The notes beneath the pieces are model-generated. The model searched no databases, had not been told where the DNA came from, and saw nothing but the letters and a program-made list of their open reading frames with translations. Of a stretch of 64,000 nt of DNA, positions 27,073 through 35,664 are shown piece by piece; position 1 is the first letter of the stretch, and each line of letters opens with the position of its first letter. This DNA is from Caldilineaceae bacterium bin5. GTDB lineage: Bacteria > Chloroflexota > Anaerolineae > Caldilineales > Caldilineaceae. The translations under genes were made by a program, and so were the position numbers. Location: positions 1-64,000 of the forward strand of contig MPML01000010.1 in the NCBI GenBank assembly GCA_002238445.1, given 5' to 3'.

Positions 27073-27930
27073 ATGAATACACAACTCGACTTCAAGCGCG
27101 GGATCCGCACAACGCTCTTCATACTCGTGGTTATTCTCTTTCTGACCGTGGTCCTGCTGCCGATCTACTACATCTTTCTGACCGCGTTCGCCCCAAGCGG
27201 AAAACTGTTCACCGTTCCTTTGACCTACGTTCCGCGCAGCTTGGCCGTCGAACGCTTTCAGGACATCTTCGGCGCGCTGCCCATCGCACGCTACATGCTC
27301 AACTCCACCATGCTGGCCACCCTTTCCACCGTCCTGGCGCTCACCGTCAGCCTGCTCGCCGCCTACGCCATCGCCCGCCTGGACTTTCCCGGCGCAAACC
27401 TGGTTATGGTCGGGCTGCTTGCCTCCAGCATGTTGCCCGGCACCGCCACCGTCATCCCCCTCTTCCAGATGTACCAATCGCTCAACCTGATGGATACGCT
27501 GCTCGGCCTCCTCATCCTCTACGGCAGCGCGCTGCTGCCGATCACCACCTGGGTGCTGGTCTCATTTCTGCGCCAGGTACCCGTCGAGATCGAAGACGCC
27601 GCCAAGGTCGACGGCGCCAGCTTTTTCCCGCTCCTCTGGCGTATCGTCTTGCCCGTGATCCGCCCCGGCATCGCCACCATGTTCCTCATTAATTTCATCA
27701 TCGGCTGGAACGAGTTCTTTACGCCGCTCATCTTCGCCCGCGGCGCCGGCGTCAAGGTCATCACCATGGCCCTTTCCGAAGCCCAGGTGATCGGGGCTCG
27801 CAGCGAATTCGACGTCTCCTGGGGCAACATGTCCGCCGTAGCCATCCTCACCACCATCCCGGTCTTCATCATCACCCTCATCTTTCAACGCCAAATCGTC
27901 GAAGGCATCACCAGCGGCGTGTTCAAATAA
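27073..27930 (+). CDS. Carbohydrate ABC transporter permease (MalG/UgpE-like)
   Basis: 285 residues. First membrane segment LFILVVILFLTVVLLPIYYIF; EAA loop QVPVEIEDAAKVDGASFFPLLWRIVLPVIRPG, exactly as in MalG-type permeases; last hydrophobic span IPVFIITLIFQR. Second channel subunit of the importer that begins at 24751. The ribosome-binding site is weak (AGGGA about 18 bases upstream), and translation may depend on coupling with the upstream permease. The two following Gfo/Idh/MocA genes are in the same direction and probably in the same transcript. Confidence 0.92.
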   Translation: MNTQLDFKRGIRTTLFILVVILFLTVVLLPIYYIFLTAFAPSGKLFTVPLTYVPRSLAVERFQDIFGALPIARYMLNSTMLATLSTVLALTVSLLAAYAIARLDFPGANLVMVGLLASSMLPGTATVIPLFQMYQSLNLMDTLLGLLILYGSALLPITTWVLVSFLRQVPVEIEDAAKVDGASFFPLLWRIVLPVIRPGIATMFLINFIIGWNEFFTPLIFARGAGVKVITMALSEAQVIGARSEFDVSWGNMSAVAILTTIPVFIITLIFQRQIVEGITSGVFK

Positions 27931-27955
27931 CACTTCGCAGGAGCGACAAGCTGAT

Positions 27956-29008
27956 ATGTCCACGCTGAAAGTCGGAATCATCGGGCTGGGCGGCATCGCC
28001 CGCTCCCACTGCGACGCCATCGCCACCCTCGACAACGTCGAAGTCGTCGCCGTCGCCGATCTCTTCGAAGAGAAGCGCAGCCAGTACATGGAAGAGTACG
28101 GCATTCCCAGAGGCTACCCCACCCACACCGAGCTCCTCAAGGACGACGACATCGACGCCGTCGCCGTTGTACTCGGCCACCAACTCCACCACCGTCTCAC
28201 CGTCGATGCCTGCAACGCCGGCAAACACGTCCTCGTCGAAAAGCCGATGGCGCTCAGCCTCCAACAGTGCGACGCCATGATCGATGCCGCAGCCAGCAAC
28301 AACGTCAAACTCATGGTCGGCCACACCTCGCACTTCTCCGGCATCCTCCTCAAAATGAAGGAGATCCTCGATTCCGCTCAACTGGGCCCGCTGATGACCA
28401 TCGTCTGCTACTCGTGCAAAAACTGGACCTACGCCAACCGCGCCCCCCAGTACCGCAGCAGGTTTCACGGCGGCGGCATGTGGCTCACCAACGGCGTCCA
28501 CGTCGTCGACCGCCTCACCTGGCTGATGGCCTCCCAGGCCGTCTCCGTATCCGCCAGCATCGGCACCCGCGCCCACTACCAGGCCGCAGACGACACCGCC
28601 ACCGCGCTGATTCGATACAAAAACGGCCTCGCCGGCGTCGCAGTCTCGATCGCCTACGCCGACGGACCCCCCATCATGGATACACAGGTCATCTGCGCCA
28701 ACGGAACTGTGCGCATCGGCGGCGGCAGACAACCCTTCCTCCAGGTCGGGCAGGGCGATGCGTGGACGGATATCCCCTATGACGACCCGCCGGCCGTCAT
28801 GCACCATGAGTGGAAATCCTTTGTCGAGTCGATCGAACAGGACATCGAGCCGCCCACCTCCGGCGAGTGGAGCCGCCACATCATGGAGATCCTCTTCGCC
28901 GCCGAGAGCTCGGCCATCAGCGGGCAGGACGTCGTCCTGGAAAGCGGCCTATCCTGGACGCATCAGCGTGCTGGTGTGCCTGTCACCCGCGACCATGGCT
29001 GGATCTGA
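27956..29008 (+). CDS. Gfo/Idh/MocA family oxidoreductase, tandem copy 1
   Basis: 350 residues. Rossmann motif KVGIIGLGGIARSH (5-18), cofactor-selecting acid at the end of VEVVAVADLFEEKR, EKP motif in HVLVEKPMALS (about 90-100), and active-site helix GGGMWLTNGVHVVDRLTWLM with His and Asp. Probably an NAD(P)-dependent sugar or polyol dehydrogenase in the same operon as the importer. It aligns without gaps to the next gene along all 350 residues and is about three quarters identical by eye, with long identical nucleotide runs, so the pair arose by tandem duplication. AGGAG lies 13 bases before the ATG. Confidence 0.9.
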   Translation: MSTLKVGIIGLGGIARSHCDAIATLDNVEVVAVADLFEEKRSQYMEEYGIPRGYPTHTELLKDDDIDAVAVVLGHQLHHRLTVDACNAGKHVLVEKPMALSLQQCDAMIDAAASNNVKLMVGHTSHFSGILLKMKEILDSAQLGPLMTIVCYSCKNWTYANRAPQYRSRFHGGGMWLTNGVHVVDRLTWLMASQAVSVSASIGTRAHYQAADDTATALIRYKNGLAGVAVSIAYADGPPIMDTQVICANGTVRIGGGRQPFLQVGQGDAWTDIPYDDPPAVMHHEWKSFVESIEQDIEPPTSGEWSRHIMEILFAAESSAISGQDVVLESGLSWTHQRAGVPVTRDHGWI

Positions 29009-29154
29009 GGTGTACAGCCACGTGGGTCGCTTTACTCCACCGACACGGCATGGCAAACTAAACTTGCAATACCGGCCATAGACCGAACACGCCTTTCCGA
29101 TACATCAAGAGCTCGTACTAACTGCTACAACCCACAGGAGCGAAACAGACAGAC

Positions 29155-30207
29155 ATGGGGAAATTGAAAGTAGGAATCATCGGGCTGGGCGGCATCGCAC
29201 GCGCCCACTTTAGTGCCATTGACACCCTCGACAACGTCGAAGTCGTCGCCGTCGCCGACCTCTTCGAAGAGAAGCGCCGTGAATACATGGAGAAGCATGA
29301 TATTTCCAAGGGCTATTCCACGCACACCGAGCTTCTCAAGGACGACGAGGTCGAGGCCGTCGCCATCGTGCTCGGCCATCAACTGCACCACCGCCTCACC
29401 GTCGACGCCTGCAACGCCGGCAAGCACGTCCTCGTCGAGAAGCCAATGGCGCTCAGCCTCGAACATTGCGACGAAATGATCGAAGCCGCCGCCAACAACA
29501 ACGTCAAGCTCATGGTCGGCCAGACCCAGCACTACTACGGCACCAGCCTCAAGGCCAAGGAGATCCTCGATTCCGGCCAGCTCGGGCCGCTGATGACAGT
29601 CGTCTGCTACATGTCCAAGAACTGGAACCACGCCAGCCGCCCTCCGCAGTACCGCAGCCGTTTCCATGGCGGCGGCATGTGGCTGTCCAACGGCGTTCAC
29701 GTCGTCGACCGCCTCACCTGGCTGATGGCGTCCCAGGCCGTTTCAGTCTCCGCCAGCATGGGCACCCGCGCCCACTACCAGGCCAGCGACGACACCGCCA
29801 CCGCGCTCGTTCGCTACAAGAACGGCCTCGCCGGCGTCGCCGTCTCCGTCGGTTTCGCCGACGGCGCGCCCAACTTCGAGAGCCAGGTCATCTGCGCCAA
29901 CGGCACGCTGCGTTTCAGCCAGCACGGCGAAAAGTTCGTCAAGGTCGGGCAGGGAGACGAGTGGAAGGACATACCCTTCGACGACCCACCCGTCGAGATG
30001 CACCATGAATGGAAGTCGTTCGTCGAGTGCATAGAACAGGACATCGAGCCGCCCACCTCAGGTGAGTGGGGCCGCCACATCATGGAGATCCTCTTCGCCG
30101 CCGAAAACTCCGCCATCAGCGGGCGCGAGGTCGTGCTCGAAAGCGGCCACTCCTGGACCCACCAGCGCCACGGCGTGCCCGTCACTCGCCTTCACGGCTG
30201 GGTTTGA
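29155..30207 (+). CDS. Gfo/Idh/MocA family oxidoreductase, tandem copy 2
   Basis: 350 residues, same length and domain order as its upstream paralog: KVGIIGLGGIARAH, VEVVAVADLFEEKR, LVEKPMALS and GGGMWLSNGVHVVDRLTWLM. Differences cluster in substrate-side loops, for example HTSHFSGILLKMKE in copy 1 versus QTQHYYGTSLKAKE here, and around 235-262, so the copies may act on different sugars or different carbons. CAGGAG about 15 bases before the ATG suggests independent translation. The 146 bases between the copies show no feature that I recognise. Confidence 0.9.
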   Translation: MGKLKVGIIGLGGIARAHFSAIDTLDNVEVVAVADLFEEKRREYMEKHDISKGYSTHTELLKDDEVEAVAIVLGHQLHHRLTVDACNAGKHVLVEKPMALSLEHCDEMIEAAANNNVKLMVGQTQHYYGTSLKAKEILDSGQLGPLMTVVCYMSKNWNHASRPPQYRSRFHGGGMWLSNGVHVVDRLTWLMASQAVSVSASMGTRAHYQASDDTATALVRYKNGLAGVAVSVGFADGAPNFESQVICANGTLRFSQHGEKFVKVGQGDEWKDIPFDDPPVEMHHEWKSFVECIEQDIEPPTSGEWGRHIMEILFAAENSAISGREVVLESGHSWTHQRHGVPVTRLHGWV

Positions 30208-30218
30208 GGTATACAACC

Positions 30219-31253
30219 ATGCGAACTGCTCTACTTTCCTACAGCCACCACGGCCGCGGCATGGCCACCACAACGCGCGATCTCGGCCACGAGATCGTCG
30301 CCGTCATGGACGCCGAGCAAGGCCCGCGCCAGCAGCTGGCCGATGAATTCCAGTGCCCCGCCTTCAGCTCCGCCGGCGAATGTCTGGATGCCAGTCGCCC
30401 CGACGCCGTCCTGATCGCCGGCAAGCATACCGAGATGCCGGACCACGTCCGTGCCTGCGCCGAGCGCGACCTGCCCTTCCTGCTCGACAAACCCTTCGCC
30501 GACTGCGCCGACCGCTTGCGTCCTGTCGCCGAACTCTGCACCGAGCGCGGCGTCTTCAGTGCCCTCACCCTGCCCAACCGCGGAACAGAGCTTGTAGACA
30601 TCGTCCAGCAGATGATCGACGATGGCACCTTAGGCGACCTCGTCCTTTACAACAGCCGCCTCAACAACGGGCCTCCCTCCCGCTACGACCCCACGCCCTC
30701 CGCCTGGCATAACGATGCAACTATCTCCGGCGGCGGCTGCTGGGCGACCGAGTCCGCCCACGGTATCGACACCTTCCTGCAGTTCGCGGGCGGCAGCCCT
30801 GTCACCGCGGTCGGGGGTGTTATCTCAAATTCGATGTACGGCCGGACTGTCGAGGACGTCGCCATCGGCGTGCTGCGCACAGACAGCGGCGTAACCGGTA
30901 TCGTCGAATCCGGTTACAGCTACCCATCAGGCGCGCGCGGCGGGGATCACAGCTTTCGCTTCATCGGCACCAAAGCGACGGTCCTGCAACGTTATGACCA
31001 GCAGGGAAACAGGGTGACTGAGGTTCACACAACCGAGGGCGTGACCTTCCACGAGGAATCACCGAATACGCGTGGAATGCAAGAGATCATGCGCCGGGCC
31101 CTTGTAGCCATCGAAGAAGGGCGCACCGGCTTCTCGCCCAATGTCGAAGATGCAGTACGCATCCTCGAACTGCAGGACGCCGTCTACGCCTTCGCCCGCG
31201 CCAATCCGATGACGAACGGCCCGCATCCACTCGGCGCGCCCGGCGCGGTGTAG
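30219..31253 (+). CDS. Divergent Gfo/Idh/MocA family oxidoreductase
   Basis: 344 residues from the ATG at 30219 with GAGGT eight bases upstream; the longer open frame overlaps the previous gene. The Rossmann glycine motif is not standard (LLSYSHHGRGMATT at 5-18), but the rest follows the family: HEIVAVMDAEQG, DAVLIAGKHTEMPDHV, FLLDKPFADC in place of the EKP motif, and GGGCWATESAHGIDTFLQF as the active-site helix. It may be a Gfo/Idh/MocA member with altered cofactor handling. Being third in series after the tandem pair, it probably performs a further step on the same imported sugar. Confidence 0.82.
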   Translation: MRTALLSYSHHGRGMATTTRDLGHEIVAVMDAEQGPRQQLADEFQCPAFSSAGECLDASRPDAVLIAGKHTEMPDHVRACAERDLPFLLDKPFADCADRLRPVAELCTERGVFSALTLPNRGTELVDIVQQMIDDGTLGDLVLYNSRLNNGPPSRYDPTPSAWHNDATISGGGCWATESAHGIDTFLQFAGGSPVTAVGGVISNSMYGRTVEDVAIGVLRTDSGVTGIVESGYSYPSGARGGDHSFRFIGTKATVLQRYDQQGNRVTEVHTTEGVTFHEESPNTRGMQEIMRRALVAIEEGRTGFSPNVEDAVRILELQDAVYAFARANPMTNGPHPLGAPGAV

Positions 31254-31280
31254 CGGCGGCGGACTGATATTGAACAGAAA

Positions 31281-31305
31281 ACCGGCACGCCGCACGCGTG
31301 CCGGT
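31281..31305. terminator. Hairpin between convergent genes
   Basis: Perfect 10-bp inverted repeat ACCGGCACGC / GCGTGCCGGT with a five-base loop, 28 bases after the stop of the third oxidoreductase and 38 bases from the end of the convergent dioxygenase gene. A second AT-only pairing (AGTTTTT, 31322-31328, with AAAAACT, 31338-31344) follows. Together they could act as a bidirectional terminator. Confidence 0.5.
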
Positions 31306-31342
31306 TGGTGGATCTGTTAGCAGTTTTTCCTGGGCTAAAAAA

Positions 31343-32137
31343 CTACACACGCCCCGCGAACGACCGTCCCCGTACCTGCTTGAACCGCGGCATCTTCGGC
31401 GCGTCCGTAACCGACGCATCCCGCTGCGACGCCGCCCGCATATAGTGCACCGCATAGCCGCGCCGACGTTGCCCGGACAGGTTGGCATTGCTCTGGTGCA
31501 GCACCAGGCTGTGATGAAAACTGATGCTACCCGGCTTCAACGGCGCTGGCACGACCGGCCACTGTTCGCTCCCTAAATCCTCCACGAACCAGGAGAGTTG
31601 CTCCCCCCGCACCATCCCCCAACGGTGCGTGCCAGGGGCGAAATTCAAGCAGCCGTTCTCAACCGTAGCCTGATCGATCGCCGTCCAGGCCGTCACCAGG
31701 TCCATCGGGAAAATGTCCCGCCACGACGCCGAATCCTGGTGCCAGGGCTGCGCCGTGCCCGTCACCGCCGCCTTCATAAATAGCTGGTCCCCGTACATCT
31801 TGATGTCGTCGCTGCCCAGCAGATCGGCGATGATGTCGACGATGCGACGATGGGTGGCATGACCCCACATGAACTCGTCATAGACGGCCAGATTGTACAA
31901 TTTACGCACCGCCAGCACCTGGTCGGCAACTTCACGTTCGCCTTCCCGAAACACCTTCTCCAGTTGAATGCTCGTCTCCGGGATCTGTTCAACCTTGCCC
32001 GCCGCGATCAGATCGGTGTGCGCAGCCAGAGCCGCCACCTCCTCCGCGCAGAGAACGTCCTCCACCGTCAGAAAGCCATTGAGCTTGAACTGCTTCACCT
32101 GTTCCTCAGACAGAAAACGCAAGCGCGCGGTTGCCAT
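31343..32137 (-). CDS. Phytanoyl-CoA dioxygenase (PhyH) family protein
   Basis: 264 residues. Fe(II)/2-oxoglutarate-dependent dioxygenase of the PhyH type: iron ligands in PWHQDSASW (H-x-D, about 142-144) and a distal His in ISFHHSLVLHQSNAN, with the 2-oxoglutarate-binding Arg in GQRRRGYAVHYM. Family members hydroxylate diverse small molecules, including ectoine and phytanoyl-CoA. The substrate here is unknown. It is followed after 80 bases, in the transcription direction upstream, by the aldo/keto reductase gene on the same strand, and it converges on the oxidoreductase cluster. A second PhyH-type gene sits at 48717. Confidence 0.88.
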   Translation of the reverse strand: MATARLRFLSEEQVKQFKLNGFLTVEDVLCAEEVAALAAHTDLIAAGKVEQIPETSIQLEKVFREGEREVADQVLAVRKLYNLAVYDEFMWGHATHRRIVDIIADLLGSDDIKMYGDQLFMKAAVTGTAQPWHQDSASWRDIFPMDLVTAWTAIDQATVENGCLNFAPGTHRWGMVRGEQLSWFVEDLGSEQWPVVPAPLKPGSISFHHSLVLHQSNANLSGQRRRGYAVHYMRAASQRDASVTDAPKMPRFKQVRGRSFAGRV

Positions 32138-32220
32138 GCAGAATCATCCTTTCCCAGCGACACCGAAATCGGCAACGATTTCAGGTCCATTTTGATGTCG
32201 TCACACCGACCGCTATGCGA

Positions 32221-33201
32221 TCATTTCTCCACCCAGGCCGCCGGCGCCGTATCCACACCATGCTTGGCGAACACCGCCTCTATCTCGTCCAGCGTTTCCT
32301 GATCAAGTGACAAGTCGAGACCGGCTACGTTCTCCTCAACCTCCTCGGGCCGGCGGAACCCGATCAGCGCCACACTTACCACCGGATTCCTCAGCGCCCA
32401 GCGCAGCGCAAGTTGCGCCATCGTCTTGCCGTGCCGGGCAGCGATCGGCTTGAGGTCATTAACCGCAGCCACGTTCCTGGCAAAGACCTCCTCCGTAAAC
32501 AGCGGGATATTGAAGGCAATCCCACTGGAGCGCCAGTCACTTTCGTCGAAAGTCGTGTCAGCAGTGAACGTCCCCGTCAACAGACCATGCGCCAGCGAAC
32601 CGTACGTCATCAGACCGATGCCATGCTCCGCAATCGTCGGGAAGACCTCGCGCTCCAGCCGGCGGTCAAACATATGGTAGCCGTACTGGGTGATGTCCAC
32701 CCGCCGCGTCTCCATACAGGTCTCGATCTGGTCCGGGCGGAAGTTGGAAACGCCGACAAAGCGGGCTTTGCCGGCCTGCACGATCTCCTCCAGCGCCCCC
32801 ATCGACTCCTCCAATGCCACATCCTTATCCGGCCAGTGGATCAGATACACGTCGACGTAGTCGGTCCCCAGCGCCTTGAGGCTGCGGTCAATGGCCGCCA
32901 GCGCCGACTCGCGGCTGCTATCTCGGTACCATTTGCCGTCATCCTGTAATATGCCGAACTTGGTGACAACGATAGCCTCATCGCGCCGCGTCCCCAGCGC
33001 CTTGCCCAGAATCTCTTCGGATTGGCCAAACCCATAGCCTTCGGCCGTGTCAAAGAGATTAATCCCCAGATCGAGTGCCCGTTGCACCGCCTTGAAAACG
33101 TCGCTTTCGTCAAAGTGTCCGTACCCGCCGCCGATCTCCCAGCAGCCGAACCCGATTGCGGATACGTCCATTCCGGTACGTCCAAATGCGCGATATTCCA
33201 T
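32221..33201 (-). CDS. Aldo/keto reductase
   Basis: 326 residues from the ATG at 33201, chosen because GGGAGG stands seven bases upstream; a TTG at 33219 adds six residues. The tetrad is present: Asp and Tyr in LFDTAEGYGFGQSEEILGKAL, Lys in IVVTKFG, His in VYLIHWPD. The NADPH-binding end reads SVALIGFRRPEEVEEN. Such enzymes reduce sugar or ketone carbonyls. It is the first of two minus-strand genes with the PhyH protein and might act on the same substrate as the convergent oxidoreductases. Confidence 0.92.
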   Translation of the reverse strand: MEYRAFGRTGMDVSAIGFGCWEIGGGYGHFDESDVFKAVQRALDLGINLFDTAEGYGFGQSEEILGKALGTRRDEAIVVTKFGILQDDGKWYRDSSRESALAAIDRSLKALGTDYVDVYLIHWPDKDVALEESMGALEEIVQAGKARFVGVSNFRPDQIETCMETRRVDITQYGYHMFDRRLEREVFPTIAEHGIGLMTYGSLAHGLLTGTFTADTTFDESDWRSSGIAFNIPLFTEEVFARNVAAVNDLKPIAARHGKTMAQLALRWALRNPVVSVALIGFRRPEEVEENVAGLDLSLDQETLDEIEAVFAKHGVDTAPAAWVEK

Positions 33202-33320
33202 CAGTTGGCCTCCCTGCAATCGCTCGTTATCAATGGCTAGAAGTTCTGCAAATCTTTAGGATGCAGACAGTGTACAACGCGTCCAAAGGCGGGTCAACGG
33301 GCGGGAAAGAAGGTGCGCAG

Positions 33321-33640
33321 CCCAAAATGGGGGTGAGCTCTCGAATTTTTTTGGTAGCAACCATACCATGGTAGATTCTCGTTCCAATCCCCTGCAACCA
33401 TCCACTAACCACTGACCACTGCAGTTTGGCGGTCGGGCCTTCGGCCCTCCCTTGTGCAGGGGCTGCGCCCCCGCAACGCCCCCCTACAAAACCATGCCTC
33501 AGCCACCTTACGTCTTCACCACACCCGCGCGGCTTCAGCAACCTGGCCTCGGACTACCGCATACACAATCAGATAGTCCGTATGGCGGCGAAGATGAAGG
33601 GCTGGCCGCGACCGGCACAGTATATCGCTAAGTAGCTACG
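33321..33640. repeat. Dispersed intergenic repeat, copy c (fullest copy)
   Basis: Starts with CCCAAAATGGGGGTGA (a small hairpin, shared with copy e at 40304), then GTTCCAATC, then the head at 33424-33483 (GGGCC-TTC-GGCCC and GGGGC-TGC-GCCCC hairpins), and the tail at 33559-33640 (CGCATACACAATCAGATAGT to AAGTAGCTACG), shared with copies a and b. It fills the gene-free gap 33202-33659. No open frame within it looks like a gene. Confidence 0.75.
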
Positions 33641-33659
33641 AGACCCGGCGAAAATCCGC

Positions 33660-34835
33660 CTAAGCACGGTACATCTCCAGATGACGCGCCGCGATCACTT
33701 CCCAACTGAACTGGCGAGCCGCCTTGCGTGCATTGGCGCGCAGGCTCTCCGCCAGGCGCGGGTCCGCGGCGATTCGCCGCACCGCCGCCGCGGTCGCCGC
33801 CGGGTCTCTGGGGGGCACAAGAACCAGGTCGGCGTCCGCCCTCAGTTCCGGCGTCGGGTCTTGCGGATGCGTAGTTACGATCGCGCAGCCGTTGGCTAAG
33901 GCTGCTGTCAGCGTACTGCGCCGAAAGCTCATGCCGTCCTCATAGGGCATCACCAACACATCTATCGCGTTAAAGTCGGCCGCGACCTCCGCGTCCGACT
34001 GGTGGCCCGTCCACTGCACGCGGCTGTCCAGCCCATGTTCAGCGATGGCAGCCTCGACACGCTGCAAATACCTGAAGTTCGTCTCGTCGCTCGCCCCTAC
34101 CCGTTCACCGATCATCAGCAGATGAACATCCCAGCCCTCGCCTGCCAGCGCCGCCACAGTCTCGATTAGCGTCAGCCCGCCCTTGCTCGCGTTGAGAAAG
34201 CCAAAATAGCCCAGCACAAGCTGCGCGCTGCCGTATCCGCGCGCCGCCCGGCGCTGGACCCGCTCCTCTGCAGAAAACTGCCGGCTCTCGATGTCGCTGC
34301 CGATCGGAATCCGGTGAAGCTGGCCGCGCTGCACCTGCCCTTGCACCGATTCCCAATCACTCTGATTCGTAACCACAACCGCATCCGCGGCGCGCAGCGG
34401 CAAGCGCGTAACCCAGTTGCGCAGGCGCGCGCCGGCCTTGGGGAAGAGATAGGGAACACGCAGATCGTGATAGGTCCACGCCGCACGCAGACCATGCCGC
34501 CGCAGGAAGTAGGGCAGGGCGTTGATGGCGGGGTGCATTCCGTAAGCGGCGGTCTGGTACTGAACGTGGACCCATTCTGCGCCGGCAGCGTGGGCGCGGG
34601 CAGGGATATCGGACAGGATCCCCCAGCCCCAGCTGCCGCGCCCCGGAAGAACCCGAACCGCATCCGTCCCCGCCGACGCCGTCACCTGTTCGTCGGTCAG
34701 AACTGCGCTCTGCGCGCCCTTCGCCTGCAATGCCCCTGCCAGCTCGGCCGTGAACCTGCCGACACCGCCCACCATCGGCGGATATTCGCCGGTTACGAAC
34801 AACACCTTCGGTTGCTCTGACGCCACTCTGTTCAA
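33660..34835 (-). CDS. GT4-like glycosyltransferase
   Basis: 391 residues, GT-B fold. N-terminal acceptor domain begins KVLFVTGEYPPMVGGVGRFTAELAGALQ; C-terminal nucleotide-sugar domain has YGSAQLVLGYFGFLNASKGGLTLIETVA, WDVHLLMIGE, ADFNAIDVLVMPYEDGMSFRRSTLTAALANGCAIVTT and DADLVLVPPRDPAATA, the family 4 signature region. It transfers an activated sugar to an envelope acceptor or metabolite. The start is a TTG at 34835; a GTG at 34826 is equally possible. It is last in a minus-strand series after two small membrane proteins. Confidence 0.88.
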   Translation of the reverse strand: MNRVASEQPKVLFVTGEYPPMVGGVGRFTAELAGALQAKGAQSAVLTDEQVTASAGTDAVRVLPGRGSWGWGILSDIPARAHAAGAEWVHVQYQTAAYGMHPAINALPYFLRRHGLRAAWTYHDLRVPYLFPKAGARLRNWVTRLPLRAADAVVVTNQSDWESVQGQVQRGQLHRIPIGSDIESRQFSAEERVQRRAARGYGSAQLVLGYFGFLNASKGGLTLIETVAALAGEGWDVHLLMIGERVGASDETNFRYLQRVEAAIAEHGLDSRVQWTGHQSDAEVAADFNAIDVLVMPYEDGMSFRRSTLTAALANGCAIVTTHPQDPTPELRADADLVLVPPRDPAATAAAVRRIAADPRLAESLRANARKAARQFSWEVIAARHLEMYRA

Positions 34836-34861
34836 GCCCCCATAACTATACGGCCTTCGCG

Positions 34862-35284
34862 TTAGTCAGGTATCCCATCCTGCAGGGCAGCCAGCAGCTT
34901 CTCCTGCCGCGCCACCGCCGGCAGAAAAATCGTCCGCGGGACGTCCGTTTCTACGATACCGTCAGCGGTGATGGGCCAGTAGACAAGGCTCAGCCCCGGC
35001 GCAAAGCGGCCGGCCTCGTCACAAGTGATCATCTGGCGGAACTGAATATGCAGAGTGTCCTGCAACGGCGCGCGCACGGTCACGCCGTCGGCGGTCAACG
35101 CCAACCGCATCAGCGCCCAGCGCACGTAGATGACCGTGAACCCGACCGACGCCAGCAGATAGAAGAGGACCGACAGGCTGAATTCGTTGAGGATTTCCCG
35201 CAGGAAAAGCAACGCCACCACCGCGCCGCCCAAGGCGAACAGGCGGTATGTCGTTCGGGGAAGGTAGACCGGGGCTTCAGTCAT
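34862..35284 (-). CDS. Hypothetical membrane protein with PH-like C terminus
   Basis: 140 residues. Two hydrophobic segments (about 13-27, LFALGGAVVALLFLR, and 35-55, LSVLFYLLASVGFTVIYVRW) followed by a soluble part, LALTADGVTVRAPLQDTLHIQFRQMI, of the kind seen in membrane-anchored bacterial PH-like proteins. I do not recognise a named family. It is 39 bases downstream of the 107-residue membrane protein. Both follow the BMP-type ABC ATPase gene in the position where permease genes would normally be, but they are too small to be the permeases. Confidence 0.65.
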   Translation of the reverse strand: MTEAPVYLPRTTYRLFALGGAVVALLFLREILNEFSLSVLFYLLASVGFTVIYVRWALMRLALTADGVTVRAPLQDTLHIQFRQMITCDEAGRFAPGLSLVYWPITADGIVETDVPRTIFLPAVARQEKLLAALQDGIPD

Positions 35285-35322
35285 CAGAGAGATGGCGGGT
35301 AGTTCCTACTCTCCGCCATGCA

Positions 35323-35646
35323 CTATTCACTGTCGTCAGGTTGCCCCGCCCGGCTGCTGATAAGCAGCATCGCGAACGCGACCATCGATAGCACACCGGC
35401 GCCGTAGACGATCATGCGGATGACCTGGCTCTGCCACAGCGTCGGCGCAAAGCCGGCAAATCCGCCCAGAATCCCGGCCAGGGGCACTGTCGCAATCAGA
35501 ACGAAGTGGAGCATCATGTAGGCGGGGGAAGGGCGCGGAAAGTCTTCGCGTCCGAGGAACTTCATCATCATGTAGATCGCGCCCAGCGGATAGAGTACAC
35601 CCACCAGCAGAAGAGCGACCGAGCCAACTTTGTACAGAATATCCAT
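35323..35646 (-). CDS. Small hypothetical membrane protein (three spans)
   Basis: 107 residues with hydrophobic segments at about 10-30 (VALLLVGVLYPLGAIYMMM), 43-70 (MLHFVLIATVPLAGILGGFAGF) and 78-98 (IRMIVYGAGVLSMVAFAMLLI). No family recognised. It starts 18 bases after the stop of the ABC ATPase gene, so it is probably cotranscribed with the BMP importer. Confidence 0.65.
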   Translation of the reverse strand: MDILYKVGSVALLLVGVLYPLGAIYMMMKFLGREDFPRPSPAYMMLHFVLIATVPLAGILGGFAGFAPTLWQSQVIRMIVYGAGVLSMVAFAMLLISSRAGQPDDSE

Positions 35647-35664
35647 GCGTATCCCGTATGTGGG

